From Propionibacteriaceae bacterium (GTDB taxonomy: Bacteria; Actinomycetota; Actinomycetes; Propionibacteriales; Propionibacteriaceae): a stretch of DNA of 64,000 nucleotides. The position numbers were made by a program, and so were the translations under genes. Every line of letters begins with the position of its first letter. Position 1 is the stretch's first letter. Positions 41,797 to 49,046 of this stretch are shown here, one piece after another. The notes under the pieces were generated by a model that did no database searches, was not told where the DNA came from, and saw only the letters and a list, made by a program, of their open reading frames with translations. The stretch covers positions 1-64,000 of the forward strand of contig JAFKJK010000008.1 in assembly GCA_017306015.1 (NCBI GenBank), in the 5' to 3' direction.

Positions 41797-42938
41797 GCTC
41801 GCGCCTTCCGCCCGTAGATCACGGCCGAGATCGCCATCATCACCATCCCGTACACGGCGAGCGCCACCAGCTCCGGCCAGATGTCGGGGAACCCGCCACC
41901 TTTGAGGAACACCACGCGGGCGATCGTCACCATGTACCGGGCGGGGAAGGCGTAGCTCACCCACTGCAGCACGACCGGGATCTGGTCGAGGGCGAACGCC
42001 AGCCCCGACAGTAGGAACGACGGCAGGAACGCCAGCAGCATCGCGATGATGTTCGCGGTGTCGAGGCTCGGCGCGATCGCGGAGATCAGCAGGCCCATGC
42101 CGAGCCCGGAGAACACGAACAGCGCGGCTCCGACAGCGAGGGCCCAGAAGTCCCCGCGGAGGGGGACGGCGAACAGCACCCGGCCGATCCCGATGATCAT
42201 CGCGACCTCCGCGAACGCGATGAACGTCCACGGCAGCAGCTTGCCGAACATCAGCTCGAGCTGTCGCAGCGGGCTGACCTGGAGCTGCTCCTGCGTCCCG
42301 AGGTCGCGTTCGCGGACGAGCGTCACCGCGGTCTGCTGGACGGTGACGATGGCGATGATCACCACCATCAGCCCGGGGATCAGGAAGTCCGAGCTGCGGT
42401 GCTCGGGGTTGTACCAGGTGCGGATCCGCGGCTCCAGCTGGCCGAAGCCGGAGATGTCGAGGCCCTGCTTGTCGGCCCAGTCCTTCGTCATCGCCTGGTT
42501 GTAGAGCTGGTTGAGCGCCACCGAGTAGGCCTGGGACACCTTCGCGGACGTGGGCTCGCTGCCGTCCACGAGGACGGCGACCTGGGCCTTCTCGCCGGCT
42601 GCCAGCGTCCGGGCGAAGCCGGCGGGGATGATCACGGCCACCTTGGCGGTGCCCGCGTCGAAGGCCGCGTCCGCATCGCCCAGGGTGCTGCCGTGCGCCA
42701 CCACGTCGAAGAAGGTGGACGCGTCGTACTGCTGGGCGTAGGTCCTGCTGTCGACGGTCTGGTCGAGATCGATGACGATGGTCGGCACATGGTCGACGTC
42801 GAAGCTGACCGCGTAGGAGAACAGCAGCAGCTGGATCACCGGGGTCAGGATCACCATCACCAGGGCTCGCGGGTCCCGGCCCAGGTGCCTAAACTCCTTG
42901 CCCACGATGGCGCCGATCCGCCGGGCCGACGCCCTCAT
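41793..42938 (-). CDS. ABC-2 type permease (YbhS-like)
   Basis: A 381-residue permease of the same architecture as its neighbour: GKEFRHLGRDPRALVMVILTPVIQLLLF, an extracytoplasmic domain of about 140 residues, then IPGLMVVIIAIVTVQQTAVTLVRERDLGTQEQL and five helices. The two permeases are paralogues and should form a heterodimer. The start was chosen because ATGA overlaps the ATPase stop; a 35-codon longer frame runs into the ATPase gene. Confidence 0.9.
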   Translation of the reverse strand: MRASARRIGAIVGKEFRHLGRDPRALVMVILTPVIQLLLFSYAVSFDVDHVPTIVIDLDQTVDSRTYAQQYDASTFFDVVAHGSTLGDADAAFDAGTAKVAVIIPAGFARTLAAGEKAQVAVLVDGSEPTSAKVSQAYSVALNQLYNQAMTKDWADKQGLDISGFGQLEPRIRTWYNPEHRSSDFLIPGLMVVIIAIVTVQQTAVTLVRERDLGTQEQLQVSPLRQLELMFGKLLPWTFIAFAEVAMIIGIGRVLFAVPLRGDFWALAVGAALFVFSGLGMGLLISAIAPSLDTANIIAMLLAFLPSFLLSGLAFALDQIPVVLQWVSYAFPARYMVTIARVVFLKGGGFPDIWPELVALAVYGMVMMAISAVIYGRKARA

Positions 42939-43825
42939 GCCGCGCTCCGCTCGGCCAGCAGGGCGAAGACCGTCTCCATGTCGATCGGCACCACCCGGCA
43001 GGGGTACGGCAGTGCCGCGCCCGGGTCGGCGGGGGAGTCCCACAGCACCCGGACGAGGTTGCCGAGCAGGTGGGCCGACAGCACGCCGGGTGCGTCCCGG
43101 AGTTCGGCGAGGGCGGCGCGTGGGTCGGGCGCCGTCACCTCGACCAGCCGGCCGGGGACGAGCGCCTTCACCTCGTCGGGGGTGCCGGCCTGCTTGATGC
43201 GTCCGGCTTCCAGGAACGCGATGTGGGTGCAGCGTTCGGCCTCGTCCATGTACGGGGTGGCGACCAGCACCGTCTTGCCGTCCCGATGCAGGCCGGCGAG
43301 GATCCGCCAGAACTCCCGGCGGGACACCGGGTCGACACCCGTGGTCGGCTCGTCCAGCAGCAGCAGGTCGGGGGCGTGCATCAGTGTGGTGGCCAGCATC
43401 AGCTTCTGCTTCATGCCGCCGGACAGCCGCCCGGCCTGACGGGTGCGGAACTCGGCCAGCCCCATGCTCTCGAGCAGTTCGGCCGATCTCGTCCGCCGCA
43501 GCGCCTTCCCGACGCCGCGGACGGTGGCGAAGAAGTCCAGGTTCTCCGCGATGGTCAGGTCGGGGTACATCGAGAACCGCTGCGACATGTAGCCGATCCG
43601 TCCGGTGATCTCGTCGGCGTCGGCGACGACGTCGTGGCCGAGCACGGTCGCCGTCCCGCCACTGGGACGCAGCACGGTGGCGAGCATCCGGATCAGCGTC
43701 GACTTGCCCGCCCCGTCCGGGCCGAGCAGGCCGAACACCGCGCCCTCGGAGATGGCGAGGTCGACCCCGTCGACGGCCCTCACCTCCCCGAAGGTGCGCG
43801 CCAGGGCCCTGGTCTCGACGATCAT
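42935..43825 (-). CDS. ABC transporter ATPase (YbhF N-half-like), H-loop histidine replaced
   Basis: A 296-residue ATPase. Walker A is GPDGAGKST, the signature LSGGMKQKL and Walker B LLLLDEPTTGVDP are good, but the H-loop reads ATPYMDEA with Pro in place of the switch His. In a heterodimer with the other ATPase of the operon this protein would supply the working signature motif. As far as I recall, the two fused halves of E. coli YbhF divide these features in the same way, so this looks like a split YbhF. It starts two bases after the membrane-fusion gene. Confidence 0.9.
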   Translation of the reverse strand: MIVETRALARTFGEVRAVDGVDLAISEGAVFGLLGPDGAGKSTLIRMLATVLRPSGGTATVLGHDVVADADEITGRIGYMSQRFSMYPDLTIAENLDFFATVRGVGKALRRTRSAELLESMGLAEFRTRQAGRLSGGMKQKLMLATTLMHAPDLLLLDEPTTGVDPVSRREFWRILAGLHRDGKTVLVATPYMDEAERCTHIAFLEAGRIKQAGTPDEVKALVPGRLVEVTAPDPRAALAELRDAPGVLSAHLLGNLVRVLWDSPADPGAALPYPCRVVPIDMETVFALLAERSAA

Positions 43826-43827
43826 GC

Positions 43828-44619
43828 TCAGGCCAGCGTCGCGTCCACCGGCATGCCGGCCTTCAGGGCTCCGGTGGTGTCGGAGATCTTCAGCCGCACC
43901 TCGTAGACCAGCTTGGTGCGCTGGTCCTTGGTCTGGACGCTGTTGGGTGTGAACTCCGACACGCTGGAGACGTAGCTGACGCTCGCGTCGAAGGTCTGGC
44001 TGAGCGAGTCGGTGGTGACGTGGGCGGCCTGGCCGATCGTGACGTTCCCGATCTGGGTCTCCGGCACGAAGATCCGGACGAACAGGTCGTTCGGGTCCGA
44101 GATCGTCAGCAGGGTCTTGCCCGGCGACGCGTTCTGGCCCGTGTTGGCCACCAGCGAGACCACGATGCCGGCACGCGGCGCGGTCACCTTCGTGTAGCCG
44201 AGTTGCACCCGGACCAGCTGGACGGCGGCCTCGGCCTTCTTGACCTTCGCCTCGGCCGAGGTGATGTCGGCCTTGGTGGAGTCGTCGTCGTTCTTGACAT
44301 TGGTCAGGGACGCCTTCGCGACCGCGACGCCCTGCTGGGCCTGGTCCAGCTGGAGTTTCAGCGCCGAGTCGTCCAGCTGGACGAGCAGCTGGTTCTCGGT
44401 GACCCGGTCTCCCTCGGCCACCTTGACCGCCGTGATCCGTCCGGCCAGCGCGGACGCCACCTGGTACTGATTGGCCTCGACCGATCCGGTGAACTGGTTG
44501 GCTGCCGCCTGGCTGGACTGGGTGGCGCTCCACCACCACCAGATGCCGCCACCGATGAGCAGGAGCACGACCAGGACGATCACCGGGATCGGGGGGTGCT
44601 TGCGCTTGGTTTCTGCCAT
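43828..44619 (-). CDS. HlyD/YbhG-type membrane-fusion protein
   Basis: A 263-residue protein with one N-terminal membrane helix (about 10-31), a lipoyl-like half (QVASALAGRITAVKVAEGDRV), a coiled-coil hairpin (about 85-140), the second lipoyl half (YTKVTAPRAGIVVSLVANTGQNASPGKTLLTI) and a beta-barrel. It would sit on the outer face of the membrane and connect to the permeases. In a monoderm or mycolate-less actinobacterium its partner across the wall is unclear. It starts ten bases after the lipoprotein gene. Confidence 0.88.
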   Translation of the reverse strand: MAETKRKHPPIPVIVLVVLLLIGGGIWWWWSATQSSQAAANQFTGSVEANQYQVASALAGRITAVKVAEGDRVTENQLLVQLDDSALKLQLDQAQQGVAVAKASLTNVKNDDDSTKADITSAEAKVKKAEAAVQLVRVQLGYTKVTAPRAGIVVSLVANTGQNASPGKTLLTISDPNDLFVRIFVPETQIGNVTIGQAAHVTTDSLSQTFDASVSYVSSVSEFTPNSVQTKDQRTKLVYEVRLKISDTTGALKAGMPVDATLA

Positions 44620-44628
44620 GTCAGTTCC

Positions 44629-45777
44629 TCAGGATCTGCAACCGGAGATGGATAGTTCGACCGGGACGCCTGCTGGCAGGATCCCGGTGGCGGTGACCTG
44701 CACCTCGACCGCTCGGGTGAGGTGCACCTCGTCTGTGGTGGTGTTGGACGGCGGGTAGACCAGCTCGGTGCCGATCCGGGTGAGGGTCGCGCCCATCGTG
44801 GTGCCGGCGGGCATCCAGTCGCCGGTGATCGTGGTCGCGTCCCCTTCGCAGACCCGGCCGAGCTGGTCGGGGGCCAGCCACGCGGTCACCGTGCTCGGCT
44901 CGTCCGTACGGATCCGGGCGAGCGTGGCGCCGGGGGCGAGCTGGTCGCCGACGGCGGCGACGCTGAGCACCGTCCCGTCGACCGGGGAGGTCACCGTGGC
45001 CAGGGTGACCTGCAACTGCGCCAGTGACACCGGAATCGCGGACGCCTCGGCGCCGATCCTCGCCAGCTCCCGGGCGTCGACCAGCTGCTGCCGCGCGTCG
45101 CTGATCTTGGCGTCCGCCTCGGCCAGCTTGGCCAGGCCGTCGTCGGCCTTCTTCAGTCCCTCGGACAACGTGGGCAGGGCCACGGCGATCTTCTTCAGCC
45201 CGGCGTCGATCTTCGCGATACCGGCTTGGAGTTGGGTGATGCCGGCCTTCAGTTCGTCCTTGGAGGGGATGCCGGGGACCGGGACGGGTGGGTAGTTGGC
45301 GAGCAGCTTCTGCGCGGACTGGAGCTTGGTCACCAGCTGGGCGCGGGTCTTCTTCAGCTGCGCCTGGGTGCGGACCAGCTGTGCCCTGGTGGACTTCAGC
45401 TTGCTGATCGCGTCCTTGACGTCGGCGCGGGCGTCGCTCACGTCGGCGGCCTTGTCATAGGTCTTGCCGATCGCGGCGGTGAGGACGCCGACCTGGCTCT
45501 CGGCCACCTTCTGGCCAGCCTTCGCCATCTCGATCTGGGCGAGCAGCACCGCGTCGTCGATCCGGGCGACCTCCTGGCCGGCGCGGACGGTGTCACCCTC
45601 GGCGACGAGCACCTTGTCGACGCGCTTGGTCGGGGCGGACTCGGACAGGATCGGGACGGAGACCACCGTCGGGTCGTCCACCACCGTGCCCACGGCGGTG
45701 ACCGAGGTGGACGGTGCCGAGCAGCCGGTCACCACGGCCAGCACGGCGATGGTCGCCATCCACCGCGGCAGGCTCAT
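44629..45777 (-). CDS. Lipoprotein with membrane-fusion (HlyD-like) architecture
   Basis: A 382-residue exported lipoprotein (lipobox VVTGC, Cys19). Lipoyl-like halves (VDKVLVAEGDTVRAGQEVARIDD and LATVTSPVDGTVLSVAAVGDQLAPGATL) flank a very long helical hairpin (about 90-265) rich in Lys, Ala and Gln, roughly three times the length in the neighbouring fusion protein. Such a hairpin could span much of the wall. The ATG overlaps the TetR stop (ATGA). Likely a second subunit of the same exporter, or an adaptor in place of an outer-membrane partner. Confidence 0.82.
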   Translation of the reverse strand: MSLPRWMATIAVLAVVTGCSAPSTSVTAVGTVVDDPTVVSVPILSESAPTKRVDKVLVAEGDTVRAGQEVARIDDAVLLAQIEMAKAGQKVAESQVGVLTAAIGKTYDKAADVSDARADVKDAISKLKSTRAQLVRTQAQLKKTRAQLVTKLQSAQKLLANYPPVPVPGIPSKDELKAGITQLQAGIAKIDAGLKKIAVALPTLSEGLKKADDGLAKLAEADAKISDARQQLVDARELARIGAEASAIPVSLAQLQVTLATVTSPVDGTVLSVAAVGDQLAPGATLARIRTDEPSTVTAWLAPDQLGRVCEGDATTITGDWMPAGTTMGATLTRIGTELVYPPSNTTTDEVHLTRAVEVQVTATGILPAGVPVELSISGCRS

Positions 45778-46388
45778 CGCCGCACCGTGAGCAGGAAGGA
45801 GTCGACCAGGTACTCCAGCGTCGCCCGGTCGGGGCCGTGGACCTCCTGGTTGCCGATGACGCCGTCCAGGATCACGTAGCTCATCAGCGGGCCGATGAAC
45901 ATGCGTGCGCTCAGATCGGGGCGCGGGACGGAGATCAGGCCGGCGGCCTCGGCTTGCAGCAGCAGCCGCTGGGTGCGCGCCAGCAGCTGTCCGGGCAGGG
46001 CGTCGCGGACGAGCAATCGCAGTTCTGCGACGCGGAAGGCCTCGCCGAGGAGGAGCTGGATCAGCGCGATCGCCTCGGGCGTGGTCATCCGATCGGTCAG
46101 GGCCACGGAGAAGGCGACCATCACCTCTCGCAGCTCGGACAGGCTGGTCATGGCGGTGTTGGGGGCACGGTCGAGGCTGAGCTGCGCGAGCTGCTCGGCG
46201 ACGATGGTGGTGAGCAGGTCGACCTTGGTGGGGAAGTAGGCGTACAGGGTCTGCTTGCTGACGCCGGCCTCTGCGGTCACCGCGTCCATCGACGTGGCGG
46301 AGTAACCCGAAGTCAGGAACAGCTTGCTCGCCGCCTGTGCGATCTGCTCGCGCTTGGCGGCCTGTCGCTCGCTCAGCTCCCTGGCCAC
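45774..46388 (-). CDS. TetR/AcrR regulator of the ABC exporter operon
   Basis: A 204-residue repressor with helix-turn-helix at about 13-58 (AASKLFLTSGYSATSMDAVTAEAGVSKQTLYAYFPTKVDLL). It is the first gene of a seven-gene exporter operon (eight if the mini-ORF is counted), and its GTG is one base from a perfect operator that covers the promoter. There is no ribosome binding site, and the -10 lies seven bases upstream, so translation probably starts at the very 5' end of a leaderless mRNA. The regulator should therefore be autorepressed and induced by the exporter substrate. Confidence 0.9.
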   Translation of the reverse strand: MARELSERQAAKREQIAQAASKLFLTSGYSATSMDAVTAEAGVSKQTLYAYFPTKVDLLTTIVAEQLAQLSLDRAPNTAMTSLSELREVMVAFSVALTDRMTTPEAIALIQLLLGEAFRVAELRLLVRDALPGQLLARTQRLLLQAEAAGLISVPRPDLSARMFIGPLMSYVILDGVIGNQEVHGPDRATLEYLVDSFLLTVRR

Positions 46389-46389
46389 G

Positions 46390-46423
46390 AATCAAACTGT
46401 ACCGTTCAGTTTGATTGAGTCAA
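46390..46423 (-). promoter_or_regulatory. Leaderless promoter covered by a perfect 27-bp TetR operator
   Basis: On the minus strand, -35 TTGACT (46418-46423) and -10 TACAGT (46396-46401) are 16 bases apart. The palindrome with arms AATCAAACTG and CAGTTTGATT around seven bases (46390-46416) spans the spacer and the -10 and ends one base before the TetR GTG. Its A/T-rich arms contrast with the local sequence. Confidence 0.8.
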
Positions 46424-46439
46424 GCGACGGTGCCCTTGC

Positions 46440-46445
46440 TAGCCT
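46440..46445 (+). promoter_or_regulatory. -10 box of a probable leaderless transcript (GT-C glycosyltransferase)
   Basis: TAGCCT ends eight bases before the GTG taken as start. No Shine-Dalgarno is present. The box is close to the divergent TetR operator (ending at 46416), so the TetR protein might also affect this gene. Confidence 0.35.
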
Positions 46446-46453
46446 TGGCGCCG

Positions 46454-47686
46454 GTGAACGGAAGCCGTGTGAAGCTGGTCCATCAGGCCTGGGTCGTCGC
46501 GTCCGCCTGGTTGGTGACCCGGGTGGTGCTGCTCGCGGCATGGTTGCCGGGCTGGCCCGAGTTGGCCGGGGACGTGCACTACTACTGGAAGAACACCGCC
46601 GCGTTGGCGTCGGGGACGGCGTCCGCTGCCAACGTCATGGTCGAGTACCCGACTCCCGTCCTGTGGCTGCTTCGGCTTCCGCTGCTCCTCGGCGGTGGGA
46701 CGGAGGACGGCTTCCGGCTCGCCTTCCACGCGATCCTCGTCGCGCTGGATCTGATCTTCACGATCCTGCTGTGGCAGCGGGGACGGGGGTGGCTGGCCAC
46801 CTGGTTCTGGATCGTCTTCGTGGTGGCGATGGGCCCGATCACCTATCAGCGGCTCGACCTGGTTCCCGCCGTCCTCTCCGCGACGGCACTCCTCGCGCTC
46901 GCGGCGCGCCGGCCCGCCGGGGTGGGGGCGGCGCTGGCGGCCGGCGCGGGACTCAAGTTCTGGCCCGCCTTCCTCCTGCCGGTCTCGCTGCGTGGCGAGA
47001 AGCGCAGCGACGCGATCACCGCGGCGGTCTTCACCGGGGTCGGCCTCCTCATCGTGGTGGGTTCGATCGCGTACGCCGGCATCGCCCGGCTCGTCTCGCC
47101 ACTGGTCTGGCAGTCCGGCAGGGGCCTCCAGATCGAGTCGGTCTGGGCCACTCCGCTGATGGTCGCCCGGATCGCCGACCCGCAGGCCCATCCCGTCCAC
47201 TACTCGGCCTGGCAGGCCTTCGAGGTCTTCGGCCCCGGCGTGGACGCCCTCCTCGTCGCCGCCAGTCTCGCCACGCTGCTGTCCTACGTCGCCTTCCTCG
47301 TCGGCTACGGCTTCTGGATCGCCCGGCTCTACGTGCGCCGGGAGTCGCCCTCGGTCGCGTCCGCGGGTCTCCTGATGGTGACCGTCGTGGCCATCACCCT
47401 GATCGCCAACAAGACACTCAGTCCGCAGTACCTGCTGTGGCTGGGAGCGCCGGTCGCCGTGCTGCTCGTGCTCCAGCCGCGCCTTCGCTTCCCCGCGGTG
47501 CTGGTGCTGCTGCTGGGTGTGCTCACGCAGCTCGTGTACCCCGTGCTGTACAACGTCCTGCTGGCCGGAGGGCCGGGAAGCGCGGTGGTGGCGACGCTGC
47601 TCGCGCTGCGGAACCTCGGGCTCGTCGTCCTCACCGGCTGGCTGGTGGTCGGCTCCGTCCGGGTGCTGGCTTCAGCCGACAAGTAG
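46454..47686 (+). CDS. GT-C type glycosyltransferase (GT87/DUF2029-like mannosyltransferase)
   Basis: A 410-residue membrane protein with about ten to eleven helices. The first extracytoplasmic loop holds AGDVHYYW, where an acidic residue is the expected catalytic centre of GT-C enzymes, and ANVMVEYPTPVLWLL resembles the conserved Tyr-Pro block of the GT87 family of polyprenol-phosphomannose-dependent alpha-mannosyltransferases. It probably glycosylates a lipid or wall polymer from the outer face. The GTG chosen follows a -10-like TAGCCT by eight bases; a GTG 15 bases later has GGAAG upstream and is an alternative. The PrsW-like gene follows after ten bases. Confidence 0.78.
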   Translation: MNGSRVKLVHQAWVVASAWLVTRVVLLAAWLPGWPELAGDVHYYWKNTAALASGTASAANVMVEYPTPVLWLLRLPLLLGGGTEDGFRLAFHAILVALDLIFTILLWQRGRGWLATWFWIVFVVAMGPITYQRLDLVPAVLSATALLALAARRPAGVGAALAAGAGLKFWPAFLLPVSLRGEKRSDAITAAVFTGVGLLIVVGSIAYAGIARLVSPLVWQSGRGLQIESVWATPLMVARIADPQAHPVHYSAWQAFEVFGPGVDALLVAASLATLLSYVAFLVGYGFWIARLYVRRESPSVASAGLLMVTVVAITLIANKTLSPQYLLWLGAPVAVLLVLQPRLRFPAVLVLLLGVLTQLVYPVLYNVLLAGGPGSAVVATLLALRNLGLVVLTGWLVVGSVRVLASADK

Positions 47687-47689
47687 GCT
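47684..47689 (+). promoter_or_regulatory. -10 box overlapping the glycosyltransferase stop codon
   Basis: TAGGCT includes the TAG stop of the glycosyltransferase gene and ends seven bases before the PrsW-like ATG, which has no Shine-Dalgarno. This would give the PrsW-dynamin genes their own leaderless promoter inside the cluster. Confidence 0.4.
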
Positions 47690-47696
47690 GTGCCGC

Positions 47697-49046
47697 ATGG
47701 TTGATCCGATCGGGCGACCCGCGCGCAGGTTGCTGCCCGAGCGGGTGCTGAAGTCCGGTTGGACATGGCTGTTCGTCGGTGCGGTGGTCGTCTACGCCGG
47801 CGCGCTGGCCTGGCTGTACGCGGACGTCCTCAGCAGCATGAAGGCGAGCGCGGACGCCTACGTGAACCCGGCCGCGATCCGGCAGGCCGCCGGGCTGGCC
47901 GTGCCGACCGTCCTGTTCTGGACGGTGGTGTTCATCCTCACCGACCGCTACCGTCCGCAGCGCTTCATCGTCTGGTTCGTCACGCTCGGCTGGGGGGCCG
48001 CGGTGGCGGTCCTCCTCGCCTACCACGTCAACACCTGGGCGGCCCAGCACCTCGGCATCGCCGGCGCGGGCGATCCGGCCAGCGGCGCCCGGGCGGCGAT
48101 CTTCGTCGCACCCTTCGTCGAGGAGGCGTGCAAGGCGACCGTGATCTTCCTGATCGCGATCTTCGCCCGCTACCGGATCACCTCGAAGGTGTCCGCGATC
48201 GTGCTCGCGGGGCTGAGCGCGGCCGGCTTCGCCTTCACCGAGAACATCGTCTACTACGCCCGCGTGATCGTCTTCGCGTCCACCACCATCCAGGCAGGGG
48301 ACGCGGACCAGGCGTTGGCATCCATCGTGATGCTGCGCGGTGTCTACACCGCCTTCGGGCATCCGCTGTTCACGATGATGACCGGCATCGGCATCGCGGT
48401 CGCCCTGCGCACCCACAGCAAGGTGGTCCGCGTGCTCGCTCCGCTGGCCGGCTACTGCGCGGCCGCGTTCCTGCACATGCTGTACAACTCCCAGGCCAGC
48501 ATGTCGGACGGCAACGCCCAGCTCATCCTGTACTTCGCGGTCGCCCTGCCGATGGTGCTGACCGCCGTCGTCTACGTCGTCCGCCAGATCCTCGCCGAAG
48601 GCCGGCGGCTGCAGGCCCGCCTGTACGACTATGTCCAGCTCGGCTGGCTGCCGACCTCCGACGTCCAGGTGTTCTCCAAGGTGCGGCTGCGGGCGTGGGC
48701 GCCGATCATCGCGATCACCCGGGGCTGGCGGTGCTTCCTGGCCACCCTGGCGCTGCAGCGGACGCTCACCGAGCTCGCCTACCTGCGCGACGCCGAGGTC
48801 AGGGGCATCGACGGCCGAACGGCGATCACCCGCGAGCGGGAGCTGGTGGAGCAGGCGAACAGCCTGCGCACGACCGCGATCAGCGACCCGCGCGGGCAGA
48901 AGCTGAATCTGCCTCGCTGGCGGCGCTCCAAGCCGGTAACCTACCCGGTGCCGAATTACCCCGGACCGGCGGGGCTCGGCGGCAACTGGCCGGCGCCGCC
49001 GCCGGGCCAGCCGCCGGTCAAGGCAGGAACCTCCAGGAGGTCGTGA
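47697..49046 (+). CDS. PrsW-family intramembrane protease
   Basis: A 449-residue protein with eight or so membrane helices. The PrsW/CPBP-type active-site blocks are visible: FVEEACKA with Glu142-Glu143, AGFAFTENIVYYA with Glu182, and conserved His in FGHPLFTMMTG and FLHMLYN. Bacillus PrsW cuts the anti-sigma factor RsiW; no anti-sigma factor is encoded here. After the membrane part comes a cytoplasmic region of about 140 residues, with charged helices and a Pro-rich tail, that PrsW itself lacks. Its TGA overlaps the ATG of the first dynamin-like gene (TGATG). Confidence 0.85.
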   Translation: MVDPIGRPARRLLPERVLKSGWTWLFVGAVVVYAGALAWLYADVLSSMKASADAYVNPAAIRQAAGLAVPTVLFWTVVFILTDRYRPQRFIVWFVTLGWGAAVAVLLAYHVNTWAAQHLGIAGAGDPASGARAAIFVAPFVEEACKATVIFLIAIFARYRITSKVSAIVLAGLSAAGFAFTENIVYYARVIVFASTTIQAGDADQALASIVMLRGVYTAFGHPLFTMMTGIGIAVALRTHSKVVRVLAPLAGYCAAAFLHMLYNSQASMSDGNAQLILYFAVALPMVLTAVVYVVRQILAEGRRLQARLYDYVQLGWLPTSDVQVFSKVRLRAWAPIIAITRGWRCFLATLALQRTLTELAYLRDAEVRGIDGRTAITRERELVEQANSLRTTAISDPRGQKLNLPRWRRSKPVTYPVPNYPGPAGLGGNWPAPPPGQPPVKAGTSRRS

